The position numbers and the translations under genes are program-made. 64,000 nt of DNA, from contig JAGTRY010000004.1 of the NCBI GenBank assembly GCA_018262235.1, positions 1 to 64,000 on the forward strand, given 5' to 3'. Numbering within the stretch: the first letter of the stretch is position 1; every line of letters starts with the position of its first letter. Origin of the DNA: Pseudomonadota bacterium. GTDB lineage: Bacteria; Pseudomonadota; Gammaproteobacteria; Burkholderiales; Rhodocyclaceae. Of the stretch, positions 36,489 through 45,502 are shown in pieces. The notes under the pieces were generated by a model that made no database searches, was not told where the DNA came from, and worked only from the letters and a program-made list of their open reading frames with translations.

Positions 36489-37433
36489 ATGAACCTGCAA
36501 CAACTGCGTTACGTCCTGGAAGTCGCCAAGCACAACCTGTCCGTTTCCGAGGCCGCCGAAGCCCTGTTCACCTCGCAGCCCGGCGTTTCCAAGCAGATCC
36601 GCCTGCTCGAGGAAGAACTCGGCATCGAGATCTTCGCGCGTCACGGCAAGCGCCTGACCGCCGTGACCGAACCGGGCGAACAGGTCATGGCGATTGCCGA
36701 ACGTCTGCTGCGTGAGGCCGACAATCTGCGCCAGGTCGGGCAGGATTTCCAGAACGAGGACAGCGGCCGGCTTGTCGTCGCCACCACCCACACGCAGGCG
36801 CGCTACGCCCTGCCCCGGGTGATTGCCGAATTCATGCGGCGCTATCCCAAGGTGCAGTTGCACATCCACCAGGGCAACCCGCGCCAGATCTGCGAACAGG
36901 TGCTGGCCGGCGAAGCCGACATCGCCGTGGCCACCGAGGCCGCAGCCGATCTGCCCGATCTCGTGCTGCTACCCTGCAAACAGTGGAACCGTACCGTCAT
37001 CGCCCGCAAGGGGCACCCGATCCTGCGCGAGAGCCCCCTCACGCTGGAAGCCATCAGCCGCTTCCCGATCATTACCTACGACGCGGCCTTTGCCGGTCGC
37101 AGCCTGATCAACAAGGCCTTCCTTGCACGCGGGCTAAAACCCAACATCGTGCTCACCGCCATCGACTCGGACGTGATCAAGACCTACGTGAACATGGATC
37201 TGGGCATCGGCATCATTGCCAGCATGGCGTTTGACCCGCTGGTCGACCGCGAGCTGGCCGCCATCGATGCCGCGCATCTGTTCGAATCCTCCACGACCCG
37301 GATCGGCCTGCCGCGCAACACCTGGCTGCGTGGCTATGCCTATGCCTTCATCGAGATGTTTGCCCCGCAGCTGACGCGCCACGTCGTGGATGCCGCGCTG
37401 ACCGGCAAACAGGGCAGCGACCCGGGCCTGTAG
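36489..37433 (+). CDS. cysB: CysB-type LysR transcription factor
   Basis: A 314-residue regulator. The N-terminal winged helix (MNLQQLRYVLEVAKHNLSVS, SQPGVSKQIRLLEEELG) is followed by a substrate-binding domain with TTHTQARYALP and GNPRQICEQVLAGEADIA, as in CysB and Cbl. CysB activates sulfate assimilation when N-acetylserine signals sulfur shortage. Its divergent position next to the sulfate operon fits that role. It could be the close relative Cbl, but CysB is favoured by context. Confidence 0.88.
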   Translation: MNLQQLRYVLEVAKHNLSVSEAAEALFTSQPGVSKQIRLLEEELGIEIFARHGKRLTAVTEPGEQVMAIAERLLREADNLRQVGQDFQNEDSGRLVVATTHTQARYALPRVIAEFMRRYPKVQLHIHQGNPRQICEQVLAGEADIAVATEAAADLPDLVLLPCKQWNRTVIARKGHPILRESPLTLEAISRFPIITYDAAFAGRSLINKAFLARGLKPNIVLTAIDSDVIKTYVNMDLGIGIIASMAFDPLVDRELAAIDAAHLFESSTTRIGLPRNTWLRGYAYAFIEMFAPQLTRHVVDAALTGKQGSDPGL

Positions 37434-37448
37434 CCGCGGCCGCCCATT

Positions 37449-38036
37449 TCAATACGTCTGGACGCCGTGGGCTTCGCCCCCTGTGCGAGGCCGGCCGCGT
37501 TGCGTGTCGCTTCTGGCGAGCAGACCCTCGGCCTGCAGCTGGACCAGAATGCGCGAAACCGTCCCGATCGTGAGCGCCGTGATATCCGCCATGTCGCGCA
37601 GCGCGGGCAGCATCAGGCGCGAAATCTGGCGCGCCGGCAAGGCTTCCGCCATCAACCCGATCAATCGGCGCACCCGGCTCGCCGCTTCGCCACAACGCAG
37701 GGCGACGGCATCGGCACCGCGGCGCTCGGCGTTGGTCAGCGCTTTGAGCAAGGCAGCGGGCTCGGGCTGGACGGCATCCCCCGGCCAGCGTGCAAGCTTG
37801 CAGGCCGTCAGTGCCGTGGCACTATAGGTATAGCTGTCAAGCAACAAGGTTTCGGCGCCCAGGATGTCGCCCTTGATGGCCAATCCTGCGAAGCCGGCTT
37901 CGTCGGCCACACCGGGGCGATCAAGACGGATGGAGCCTTCGAGCAGCACCCAGGCACTTCCGGCTTTCCCGGCGCAATAGAGCAGCTCGCCAGCTGCCAG
38001 TTCGCAATGGCGGAGCATGGTGGATCCGTTTTGCAT
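37449..38036 (-). CDS. Crp/Fnr-family-like regulator at the end of the cytochrome bd operon
   Basis: A 195-residue protein with a cyclic-nucleotide-binding-like beta-barrel (GSAWVLLEGSIRLDRPG; KGDILGAETLL) and a C-terminal helix-turn-helix (MADITALTIGTVSRILVQLQAEG). No N-terminal cysteine set for an Fnr-type Fe-S cluster is seen. The start at 38036 follows AGGAGG by seven bases. It is the last gene after cydP-cydA-cydB-cydX and probably controls that operon or the response to oxygen or redox state. Confidence 0.75.
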   Translation of the reverse strand: MQNGSTMLRHCELAAGELLYCAGKAGSAWVLLEGSIRLDRPGVADEAGFAGLAIKGDILGAETLLLDSYTYSATALTACKLARWPGDAVQPEPAALLKALTNAERRGADAVALRCGEAASRVRRLIGLMAEALPARQISRLMLPALRDMADITALTIGTVSRILVQLQAEGLLARSDTQRGRPRTGGEAHGVQTY

Positions 38037-38052
38037 GATGCTTCCTCCTGCA

Positions 38053-38074
38053 GCCGGCGGTTTTACCCGCCGGC
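38053..38074 (-). promoter_or_regulatory. Hairpin between cydX and the Crp-like gene
   Basis: An 8-bp GCCGGCGG/CCGCCGGC stem with a six-base loop lies between the cydX stop and the strong ribosome site of the downstream regulator. There is no following T-run, so it may stabilise the upstream mRNA or partly attenuate rather than terminate. Confidence 0.5.
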
Positions 38075-38082
38075 CTCTTGCA

Positions 38083-38187
38083 TTACTCAGCGTTGTTACG
38101 GTCGTCCTGTGATTCCAGCCACAAGGCATTCACCACAGCGAGCAGGACGGCAAAACCGGTGCCCAGAATCCAGCAGAAATACCACAT
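38083..38187 (-). CDS. cydX: Cytochrome bd oxidase small subunit CydX (34 residues)
   Basis: A very short gene in the gap after cydB. The 34-residue product begins MWYFCWILGTGFAVLLAVVN and ends with a charged tail (ESQDDRNNAE). CydX proteins are single-helix subunits of 30-50 residues starting MWYF-W-LG, needed for a stable bd oxidase. The ATG at 38187 is preceded by AAGGAGA at a good distance, and the gene starts 15 bases after cydB ends. Confidence 0.9.
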   Translation of the reverse strand: MWYFCWILGTGFAVLLAVVNALWLESQDDRNNAE

Positions 38188-38202
38188 GAGCATTCTCCTT
38201 GT

Positions 38203-39339
38203 TCAGTAAGAGGCGCGGTCCGTTGCGCGGATATGTTCGACGGTGACCTTGCCGCGCATCACGCGGTAGGCCCAGCTGGTGTAGACGATGATGATCGGCG
38301 TCATGATCAGCGCCACCCAGAACATGATGCCCAGGGTACGCTGGCTGGAAACGCAATCCCACACCGTGAGGCTGCTGCCAGGCTGGCTGCTGGAAGGCAG
38401 CACGAAGGGAAAGATCGACACCCCGGCGGTGAAGATGATGCCCAGCTCGGCAATGGCCGTGGAGATGAATGCCAGCCCGTCACGCCGGCCTGCGATGCAC
38501 AGCAGGCTGAGCAACCCTCCGGCAAAGCCCAGCAGTGGCACTGCCAGCGTCAGCGGATAGGCCTGATAGTTGGCCAGCCAGGCACCGCTTTGCTGGATGA
38601 CCGTCTTGGCCAGAGGGCTCTGCGCGGCAGCAGGATCCACCACCGACGTGATCACATAGCCAGGCATCCCCGCCACCATCACCCCACCCAGCGCAAAGCC
38701 GGCCAGCATCAGCACGGTGAAGATCACCGAAGCCTTGCGGGCGCGTTGCTGAATGGGGCCTTCCGTACGGATCGCCAGATAGTTGGCACCGTGGGCCACC
38801 AGCATGGTCAGGCTCACCCCCCCGCAAAGCAGCGCGAAGGGGTTGAACAACGCCCAGAAGCTGCCGGTGTAATAGGGCATCATGATTTCGCTGAAATGGA
38901 AGGGCACGCCCTGAATCACGTTGCCGAAAGCCACCCCGAAGACCAGCGCCGGTACGGCACTGCCGGCGAAGATGCCCCAGTCCCAGAAGCTGCGCCAGCG
39001 CGGATCCGCCACCTTGCTGCGGTAGTCGAAGCCGACCGGGCGGAAGAACAAGGCCCACAACACCGCCAGCATCGCAAAGTAGAAGCCGGAAAAGGCGGCG
39101 GCATACACCAGCGGCCAGGCTGCGAAGATCGCCCCACCGGCGGTGATGAACCACACCTGGTTGCCTTCCCAGTGCGGGCCGACGCTGTTGAGGATCACGC
39201 GACGCTCGTCATCACTCTTGCCAACGAAGGGCAGCAGCGTTCCCACGCCCATGTCATGCCCGTCCATGATGGCAAAGCCCAGCAGCAGGACGCCGACGAG
39301 CAACCACCAGATGAGCTTCAGAACTTCATAGTCGATCAT
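38203..39339 (-). CDS. cydB: Cytochrome bd ubiquinol oxidase subunit II
   Basis: A 378-residue membrane protein starting MIDYEVLKLIWWLLVGVLL with nine membrane segments, GFAIMDGHDMGVGTLLPF and GPHWEGNQVWFITAGGA. CydB supports the high-affinity oxidase used under low oxygen. Length and motifs match the E. coli-type enzyme. The start is directly after cydA's stop in the same operon. Confidence 0.95.
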   Translation of the reverse strand: MIDYEVLKLIWWLLVGVLLLGFAIMDGHDMGVGTLLPFVGKSDDERRVILNSVGPHWEGNQVWFITAGGAIFAAWPLVYAAAFSGFYFAMLAVLWALFFRPVGFDYRSKVADPRWRSFWDWGIFAGSAVPALVFGVAFGNVIQGVPFHFSEIMMPYYTGSFWALFNPFALLCGGVSLTMLVAHGANYLAIRTEGPIQQRARKASVIFTVLMLAGFALGGVMVAGMPGYVITSVVDPAAAQSPLAKTVIQQSGAWLANYQAYPLTLAVPLLGFAGGLLSLLCIAGRRDGLAFISTAIAELGIIFTAGVSIFPFVLPSSSQPGSSLTVWDCVSSQRTLGIMFWVALIMTPIIIVYTSWAYRVMRGKVTVEHIRATDRASY

Positions 39340-39341
39340 GC

Positions 39342-40910
39342 TCAGACTCCCTTCGCAGCAGTGGCGTTTTCAAGGTGGTAGCGCCCGGAGCCCAGACTGG
39401 CCGGACCGAGACGCGCGTACTTGAACATCAGGTAGAGCTCGGCAATCAGCAGCAGGGTGTAGAACACCAGAAAGCCCGAGAGCGAGAGCAGCAGGCTGCC
39501 TGCCGACAACGCGGAGGTAGACAGGTGCGTGGGCAGCACGCCGTGGATGGTCCAGGGCTGGCGACCGTATTCGGCAACGAACCAGCCCAGCTCGCAGGCG
39601 ATCCAGGGCAGCGGAATGCCCCACACGGCCCACTTGAGCAACCACTTCTTCTCGATGAAGGTGTTGCGCGCGGCAAACCAGAACGAGAGCACGAAGAGGC
39701 TCAGGAAACACAGCGACAGCCCCACCATGGCCCGGAAGCTCCAGAACAAGGGCGCCACCGCAGGGATTGCATCATCCACCGCGCGGGCCTTCATTTCCGG
39801 TGTGGCCTGGCTGACATCGGCGACATACTTCTTGAGCAGCAGGCCGTAACCCAGATCCGCTTTCACGGCCGTGAAGTCGGCCAGCAGTGCAGCGTTCTTC
39901 GGATCGCGGCGCAAGGCTTCGAGCGCCTTGACCGCCGTGATGCCCTTGTCGATGCGACCGGCGATCTTCTTCTCCAGATCGTCGATGCCGGGAATCACCT
40001 TGTCCGTACTGCGCGTACCGATCAGGCCCATGACGTAGGGAATCTTGATCTCGGCATGGGTGGTCCGGTTCTTCTCGTCGGGAATGCCGAAAACGGTCAG
40101 GCTGGCGGGCGCGGGCTCCGTCTTCCACATGGCTTCCATCGCGGCAAGTTTCGTCTCCTGCGTCTCGGCAGCGTGATAGCCGGACTCATCCCCCAGCACG
40201 ATCACCGACAGGGCCGAAGCCAGCCCGAAAGAGGCCGCAATGCGGAACGAACGGCGGGCGAACTCGATATCCCGTCCCTTGAGCAGATACCAGGCGCTGA
40301 CCCCCAGCACGAAGGCCGAGCCGGTAACGTAGCCGGCGCTGATGGTGTGCACGAACTTGGACTGGGCAACCGGGTTGAAGATCAGATCCCAGAAGCTCGT
40401 CATCTCCATGCGCATCGTGACCGGATTGAAATCCGCCCCGACCGGATTCTGCATCCAGGCATTGGCGATCAGGATCAGCACGGCCGAGAGGTTGGAGCCG
40501 ATGGCCACGAGGTAGGTCACCGACAGATGGCCGACCTTGCTCAGGCGATCCCAGCCAAAGAAGAACAGACCGACAAAGGTAGACTCCAGGAAGAAGGCCA
40601 GCAGCCCTTCAATCGCCAGCGGCGCACCGAAAATGTCACCCACATAGTGCGAGTAGTAGGCCCAGTTGGTACCGAACTGGAACTCCATGGTCAGCCCGGT
40701 GGTTACCCCGAGCGCGAAGTTGATGCCGAAGAGCTTGCCCCAGAACTTCGTCATATCCCGGTAGATCTCCTTGCCGGTCATCACATAGACGGTCTCCATG
40801 ATGGCCAGCAGGAAGGACATCCCGAGCGTCAGCGGGACAAACAGGAAGTGATAGAACGCCGTCGCCGCAAACTGCAGGCGCGACAGGCTTACAACGGATT
40901 CTTCAATCAT
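39342..40910 (-). CDS. cydA: Cytochrome bd ubiquinol oxidase subunit I
   Basis: A 522-residue heme protein oxidising quinol and reducing O2 to water. It has the heme b595 ligand His in FYHFLFVPLT (about residue 20), His in FVHTISAGY, GRQPW in the periplasmic region and a long Q-loop (residues about 240-385) as in the E. coli type. It follows cydP with an ATGA overlap, which couples translation. Confidence 0.95.
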   Translation of the reverse strand: MIEESVVSLSRLQFAATAFYHFLFVPLTLGMSFLLAIMETVYVMTGKEIYRDMTKFWGKLFGINFALGVTTGLTMEFQFGTNWAYYSHYVGDIFGAPLAIEGLLAFFLESTFVGLFFFGWDRLSKVGHLSVTYLVAIGSNLSAVLILIANAWMQNPVGADFNPVTMRMEMTSFWDLIFNPVAQSKFVHTISAGYVTGSAFVLGVSAWYLLKGRDIEFARRSFRIAASFGLASALSVIVLGDESGYHAAETQETKLAAMEAMWKTEPAPASLTVFGIPDEKNRTTHAEIKIPYVMGLIGTRSTDKVIPGIDDLEKKIAGRIDKGITAVKALEALRRDPKNAALLADFTAVKADLGYGLLLKKYVADVSQATPEMKARAVDDAIPAVAPLFWSFRAMVGLSLCFLSLFVLSFWFAARNTFIEKKWLLKWAVWGIPLPWIACELGWFVAEYGRQPWTIHGVLPTHLSTSALSAGSLLLSLSGFLVFYTLLLIAELYLMFKYARLGPASLGSGRYHLENATAAKGV

Positions 40911-41170
40911 TTTTGCTCCGTTTTGTCAGTAAGTTGCAAAGAAGCCGGGGTGGCAGGCGCACTGCCACCGTCGATCATGGCGCCCAGACGTTGAGCCGCT
41001 TCCTGCTTGTCGACCGGGTGGCTGAAAAACATCATCTTGATGCCCATCAGCAGGACCAGCTTGAGCAGCAAGGCCAGCGCAATTTCGCGCTTGAGCGGCG
41101 AACGCCAGGCTTTCCGGCGGGGCACGGTGGCGCCGCCTTCCGAATGCAGATCATCTTGGGTTGGTGTCAT
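40907..41170 (-). CDS. cydP: Cytochrome oxidase small subunit CydP
   Basis: An 87-residue single-pass protein. The block LKREIALALLLKLVLLMGI is the CydP signature, followed by MMFFSHPVDKQEAAQRLGA. CydP genes lie directly before cydA in many beta- and gammaproteobacteria. The start at 41170 follows AAGGA; the frame continues upstream to 41266 without family match. Its stop overlaps the cydA start. Confidence 0.85.
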   Translation of the reverse strand: MTPTQDDLHSEGGATVPRRKAWRSPLKREIALALLLKLVLLMGIKMMFFSHPVDKQEAAQRLGAMIDGGSAPATPASLQLTDKTEQK

Positions 41171-41278
41171 TCCGGATCCTTCACGAACACGCCCGGCGCA
41201 CACCGGCAGCTCACCGGCAATGCGCAAGGCCAGGCACGCAGCATGGGCAGGCCATGCGCGCGTCAAGTCAGAGAGGTT

Positions 41279-41659
41279 CTACGCGGAAAGGACGGGCGGA
41301 GCACGCGGGCGGCCTTCGGGCCAGCGCTTGCGCACCTCGGGTGGAAACGAAACGGCGAATCCTGGCGCACTGACATGCAGCACAAGGGGAGACGGCGCCA
41401 CCAGCGGCAGGATGAACGCGGCGGCGTCCTGACTGGCCAGACAGAACTGGCACCGTATGTTTTGCTCATGCCCGGCCGGCTCGAACGGATGTTCCGAAGC
41501 CTCCAGCAGGACCATTTTGAGGCCGAAGGACGTGCAGATCTCGACCACCTGCTTGCCGGTAGACGCGGCAAAGAGGTAGGAGACGGTCGGCACCAGTGCG
41601 TTGACGAACGCGGCCAGTAGCGCGATACGAAGGAAGCAGGCAATGTGCTTTTTAAGCAT
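41279..41659 (-). CDS. DUF2946-like membrane protein
   Basis: A 126-residue protein with an N-terminal membrane segment (ACFLRIALLAAFVNALVPTVSYLF), a CxxC pair in IRCQFCLAS and a second hydrophobic region. The size, CxxC and arrangement resemble DUF2946 proteins, which often accompany copper or heme-related genes. The start at 41659 is chosen because upstream sequence to 41893 lacks coding character. It is about 110 bases upstream of cydP. Confidence 0.6.
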   Translation of the reverse strand: MLKKHIACFLRIALLAAFVNALVPTVSYLFAASTGKQVVEICTSFGLKMVLLEASEHPFEPAGHEQNIRCQFCLASQDAAAFILPLVAPSPLVLHVSAPGFAVSFPPEVRKRWPEGRPRAPPVLSA

Positions 41660-41744
41660 CTGTGGGCCTGAAACTTGGCTGTCTGTAGGGTTTTTTGAAT
41701 CATACAGGCGAATGCGGATGCCCGGGCACTGCATTGCAGCATGA

Positions 41745-41938
41745 GTCCGGACCACCCGTTTTCGCCGCCTGACCGACTTCATTGGTGCCCGTCTCGACCA
41801 CGACGAACGCCACCTCACCGATCTGGCAGACATCGCCTGCCTGTCCATGGAACAGGTGCGGGACGACCGCCGACCGCCGCAAGACCGCCGCATCGCCCTG
41901 TATCGGCCGGTCCCCCCGCTTGCGCACCGGAGTTGATG
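41745..41938 (+). pseudogene. Remnant of an AraC-family DNA-binding domain
   Basis: In one plus frame this stretch reads RFRRLTDFIGARLDHDERHL then TDLADIACLS, which matches the start of AraC/XylS helix-turn-helix domains (typical form RRVLDYIEAHLDEPLSLEDLAAVACLS). After that the match dies out, and no start codon or helix 2 follows. It sits in the otherwise empty 374-base gap between the DUF2946 gene and the esterase gene (41660-42033). I read it as a decayed regulator, possibly once controlling the esterase. Confidence 0.45.
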
Positions 41939-42033
41939 ACAAACCCCGTCAACACGATGCGAGTTTCAATCAAATCGCATCGTTCCTGACCCGGCAACAT
42001 ACGTACATCGCCCTTCCCTGACAGGAGTCCATC

Positions 42034-42981
42034 ATGCTCCCGCTTCGCAAAGCCCTCGTTGCCTGTCTTGTCGTGACACTCTGGCTGTCCGGCGCAGCCA
42101 GCGCGGCCCCGTTCGCCGCCAACACCGAAATCCCCTTGTGGGGCGACGCCACCCCACCAGGCTCCGATGGGGTTCGCCTCACGGAAACCGTGGAACAGCG
42201 CAGCAGCGATCCGGCCCGACCGGACCGGATGTTCAGAGGCATCGCCCGGCCGAGCCTGACGGCCTTTCTCCCGGCGAAACCGAACGGCACCGCCCTGATC
42301 GTCGCGCCCGGCGGCGGTTACACGAAGATTGCCTTCGACAAGGAAGGGGTCGAGATCGCCAACAGGTTCACCCCACACGGCATCACGGTCTTCGTGCTCA
42401 AGCACCGCCTGCCGGATGAGGGGCACCGTGCCGGGCGTCTCGTCCCGCTGCAGGACGGCCAGCGAGCCGTGCGCCTGCTGCGCAGCCAGGCAGCACGCTG
42501 GCACATCAACCCCAGGCGGATCGGCATCATAGGCTTTTCTGCCGGCGGACACCTTGCCGCGGCGGTCGGTCTGGATTTCGCCCGCGAGGCCTACGCGCCG
42601 GTCGACGAGGTCGATGCGGCAAGCGCCAGACCCGATTTCATCGCCCTGATCTACGGCGCCGCCGCGTTCCGGGGACGTCCGCCCGGGGCTGGCGATAGCC
42701 CGGAGTCGAGCCTGGCCTACTCGGCCTCCGGCACCCTGGACCGGGTGACGAAAGACGCCCCGCCAAGTTTCATCCTGATTGCCGCCGACGACCCGCGCGT
42801 CCCCCCGGAAAGCAACGTGGCCCTGTGGCAGGCGCTGCACCAAGCGCGCGTGCCGGCCGAGTTGCACGTGGCCTTGCGCGGCGGTCATGCGTTCGCCCTT
42901 CTGGAAACGGCCAGTGAATCCGTACGCGGCTGGCCAGCGAGCTTTGAAACATGGCTGCATGCTGTCGACATGCTTCCTTGA
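42034..42981 (+). CDS. Secreted alpha/beta-hydrolase, carbohydrate-esterase-like
   Basis: A 315-residue exported enzyme. Signal peptide ends at ASA, then VAPGGGYTKIAFDKEG (oxyanion region), the nucleophile elbow GFSAGGH (Ser about 169), Asp in AADDPRVPPE and His in GGHAFAL. This arrangement is that of the acetyl-xylan esterase-like hydrolases. With the polyserine lipoprotein it hints at growth on plant polysaccharides, though the substrate is not shown. The start follows AGGAG. Confidence 0.75.
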   Translation: MLPLRKALVACLVVTLWLSGAASAAPFAANTEIPLWGDATPPGSDGVRLTETVEQRSSDPARPDRMFRGIARPSLTAFLPAKPNGTALIVAPGGGYTKIAFDKEGVEIANRFTPHGITVFVLKHRLPDEGHRAGRLVPLQDGQRAVRLLRSQAARWHINPRRIGIIGFSAGGHLAAAVGLDFAREAYAPVDEVDAASARPDFIALIYGAAAFRGRPPGAGDSPESSLAYSASGTLDRVTKDAPPSFILIAADDPRVPPESNVALWQALHQARVPAELHVALRGGHAFALLETASESVRGWPASFETWLHAVDMLP

Positions 42982-43010
42982 CAACCACCTCCCACAAGAA
43001 AGGAACGCCC

Positions 43011-43610
43011 ATGAAAGCCCTCCTCACCCTCCTTGCCGTCTGCCTGAGTCTGGTCGCCTCCCTGGCATCCCCGGCAACCGCCGCCACGCCTGCAAAGAAA
43101 GCGCTCCTCGTCGTCGCCTCGCGCAACTATCTGGAAAGCGAATACCAGAACACTCGCGACGCCCTCGAAAGCGCCGGCATCGCCGTCGAGGTGGCCAGCG
43201 ACGCAGCCCTCGCCACTGGCTACACCGTCGGCGAGATCAAGGCCGACTTGCTGATCGACAAGGCCCGGGCCGAAAACTACGCCGCCATCGCGGTCATCGG
43301 CGGCTACGGCGCGCATGATCTGCTGTGGCAGCACAAGGGACTGCAAGGCCTGCTGCAGAAGGCGCATGCCGCAGGACGGATTGTCGCAGCGCTGTGTGCG
43401 GCCCCGCCAGTGCTCGCCAACGCCGGCCTGCTCAAGGGCGTCAAGGCAACCATGTGGCCGGACCGGACGTGGATCGCAACCCTCGAAGCCGGCGGCGCGC
43501 ATTACGTCGACGAACCTGTCGTGATCGCGGGAAGCATCATTACCGGCAAGAATCCGGCAGCCGCTCCGGCCTTCGGCGAAGCCCTGGCCAAGGCCATCGC
43601 CCGGCCGTAA
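43011..43610 (+). CDS. Exported DJ-1/PfpI family protein
   Basis: A 199-residue protein with a signal peptide (LLAVCLSLVASLASPATAA) and a DJ-1/PfpI fold: KALLVVASRNYLESEY, AAIAVIGGYGAHDLLW and the nucleophile elbow AALCAAPPVLANAG with the catalytic Cys. Family roles include glyoxalase, protease-like and chaperone activities; none can be assigned. An exported form is less common than the cytoplasmic one. The start at 43011 follows AAAGGA and lies 29 bases after the esterase stop, so they are probably one operon. Confidence 0.8.
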   Translation: MKALLTLLAVCLSLVASLASPATAATPAKKALLVVASRNYLESEYQNTRDALESAGIAVEVASDAALATGYTVGEIKADLLIDKARAENYAAIAVIGGYGAHDLLWQHKGLQGLLQKAHAAGRIVAALCAAPPVLANAGLLKGVKATMWPDRTWIATLEAGGAHYVDEPVVIAGSIITGKNPAAAPAFGEALAKAIARP

Positions 43611-43698
43611 GCCGGACAGGGAATACCAGAAAATCCTAAATCCTGCCCCACCCGCGCCGTAAAACGGAAGTACCCTTTTACGACACGGATGGTGGCGC

Positions 43699-45120
43699 AT
43701 GTTCGGCAAACTGCTTTCGGCTTTCAGTGCATGGCTACGCGATGATGCACAGCCCGCAAAGCCACATCCACAAGCGACCTCCAGACAGGCGCCGCAGACA
43801 ATCGCCGCCGAAGACGCTGAGCAGCCAGACCTACCGGAAATCCCCGTAGAGAGCCAGTCTCCGGACAGCACCAAGCAGCCGGAACCGGTACTGGTGCATC
43901 GCGAAGTGCTTGACGAAGCACTGAGCGTACGCGGCGTGGAGTTTTTCGTGCGCGGCGAATTGAGCAACAAGATCGCCACGCACCGGACCACCATGCGTCG
44001 CTTCCTCGACGGCATGCTGATCGACCAGCTCGCGGCCCTGAGCAGATCACCGATGCGCCAGCGCCAGGCCTGGGTCCAGCTGAGTGAGGCCAGCCTGCTG
44101 CGCCTGGGCACCGGCAAGTTGCCGGCACGCGCCTGTGTCTTGCTGGTGGCCAATGACGCGACCCTCCCGGCACATGCCGACACCCGCGAAGCGATGGCCA
44201 CCATGCAGGATGCCGGGCATGAAGTATGGCTGGACGACTGCATCGGCAACCGCTGGTTCACAAGCCTGGCTGAAGCCGCCAATGGCGCGACCTTGCGCCT
44301 GGCCCTGCGCACCCCCCTCGAAATCAACGATCTGCTCACGCAAGCACGGGAAGAGCACCCCGGCCTGCGCCTGGGCGCCTGGGATGTGAGCACGGCTGAC
44401 GACTACGAGATGGCCCGCAAGCTGCACTGCACGCGTTTCTCGGGCAGCTTCGTGACGCGCCGGGAGGACTGGAGCGGCAATGTAATCTCGCCCCAGATGC
44501 TGCATGTTGCTTCGCTGATCAACCACATCCGCGAGGAAACCAATCTGCGGGCGGTAGCCCAGGTGCTCAAGCAGGATATGGCCATGTCCTATCGTCTGCT
44601 GCGCTACGTGAATACCGCCGCTTATGGCCTGACCCAGCACATCTCCTCCATCGAGCAAGGCCTGATGATCCTTGGCCAGGAGCAGCTGGACCGCTGGCTG
44701 ACCCTGCTCCTGCTCTCGGGCGGCGGGCTCGGGGACACCGCCCTGACCGAAGTTGCCCTGACCCGCGCACGCTTCCTCGAACTCGTCGGCGCGTATCGCC
44801 TGCCTCCCGAGCAGTGCGAAAAACTCTTCGTGCTGGGCCTGTTCTCGATGCTGGATCTGGCCCTGAAGGTGCCACTGGAAGCCGCCGTGAAACCCTTGCG
44901 TCTGGCGGAACCGATGAATGCCGCCCTGCTCCGCCGCGAAGGTCCGTTCGGCCGCTACCTCTTGCTGGCCGATGCCTGCGAGCGCGGCATCGCCTCCGAG
45001 ATCTGCAAGTACGCGCTGATGCTGGGGCTCACCACCAGCAAGGTCAGTGCCCGCCAGATCGATGCCATCAACTGGGTGGCCGACATCTCCGCCGAGCCGG
45101 TGCTGCGCAGCAAACAGTGA
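43699..45120 (+). CDS. HDOD domain protein with a degenerate EAL-like N-terminal part
   Basis: A 473-residue cytoplasmic protein. After a charged, disordered 70 residues comes an EAL-like region with REVLDEALSVRGVEFF but no catalytic EAL triad, and then an HDOD domain (SLINHIREETNLRAVAQVLKQD, LLRYVNTAAYGL, IEQGLMILGQEQLDRWLTLLL). This is the YuxH/CdgJ type layout, usually a regulatory protein linked to motility or cyclic-di-GMP control. No partner gene lies next to it. Confidence 0.75.
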   Translation: MFGKLLSAFSAWLRDDAQPAKPHPQATSRQAPQTIAAEDAEQPDLPEIPVESQSPDSTKQPEPVLVHREVLDEALSVRGVEFFVRGELSNKIATHRTTMRRFLDGMLIDQLAALSRSPMRQRQAWVQLSEASLLRLGTGKLPARACVLLVANDATLPAHADTREAMATMQDAGHEVWLDDCIGNRWFTSLAEAANGATLRLALRTPLEINDLLTQAREEHPGLRLGAWDVSTADDYEMARKLHCTRFSGSFVTRREDWSGNVISPQMLHVASLINHIREETNLRAVAQVLKQDMAMSYRLLRYVNTAAYGLTQHISSIEQGLMILGQEQLDRWLTLLLLSGGGLGDTALTEVALTRARFLELVGAYRLPPEQCEKLFVLGLFSMLDLALKVPLEAAVKPLRLAEPMNAALLRREGPFGRYLLLADACERGIASEICKYALMLGLTTSKVSARQIDAINWVADISAEPVLRSKQ

Positions 45121-45502
45121 GCGTGTCCCGGTAGCAGACACCGCGCGATCCCAGCCCCCTCCGCGCACAACGGGGTGCTGCCCGCACAGGACCAGGGCTG
45201 TACGCCAGGGTCTCTCTCGGCAATCGTTACAAAATATTTGCACCAGATGGCGCGGATCGGCCAGCACCATCAGTGACGCCAAGTACGACCCGAAAAGTGC
45301 TGACAGCCATGGCAGCGGCTCCTTCAGGCTACCTGGCTTCCAGCCGGCCTGTCCGGCTCGCTGTTTTCCTGCCTCCCGCCCCGCCTGCCACGCTTACAAC
45401 TGCTTGCAATTACACGTCATCAAACCGGAGATTCAAACGCTAAGGTATGCGTGTGGCGAGCCATTGCCGACACGAATCTCAACCCCTCTATACGGAGTCA
45501 TC
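45121..45502. other. Intergenic region without a recognisable gene
   Basis: About 380 bases. I saw no convincing coding frame, RNA gene or repeat. The part from about 45400 is less GC-rich and probably holds the promoter of the charged-repeat protein gene. Confidence 0.4.

Noticed and set aside
33903-40994. Long plus-strand frames opposite cysI, cydB and cydA
   Set aside because: Antisense shadows of conserved genes; no start signal or known domain.
44047-45282. Upstream part of a minus frame entering the empty region at 45121-45282
   Set aside because: The short piece outside the HDOD gene has no recognisable domain, so I did not call a gene there.
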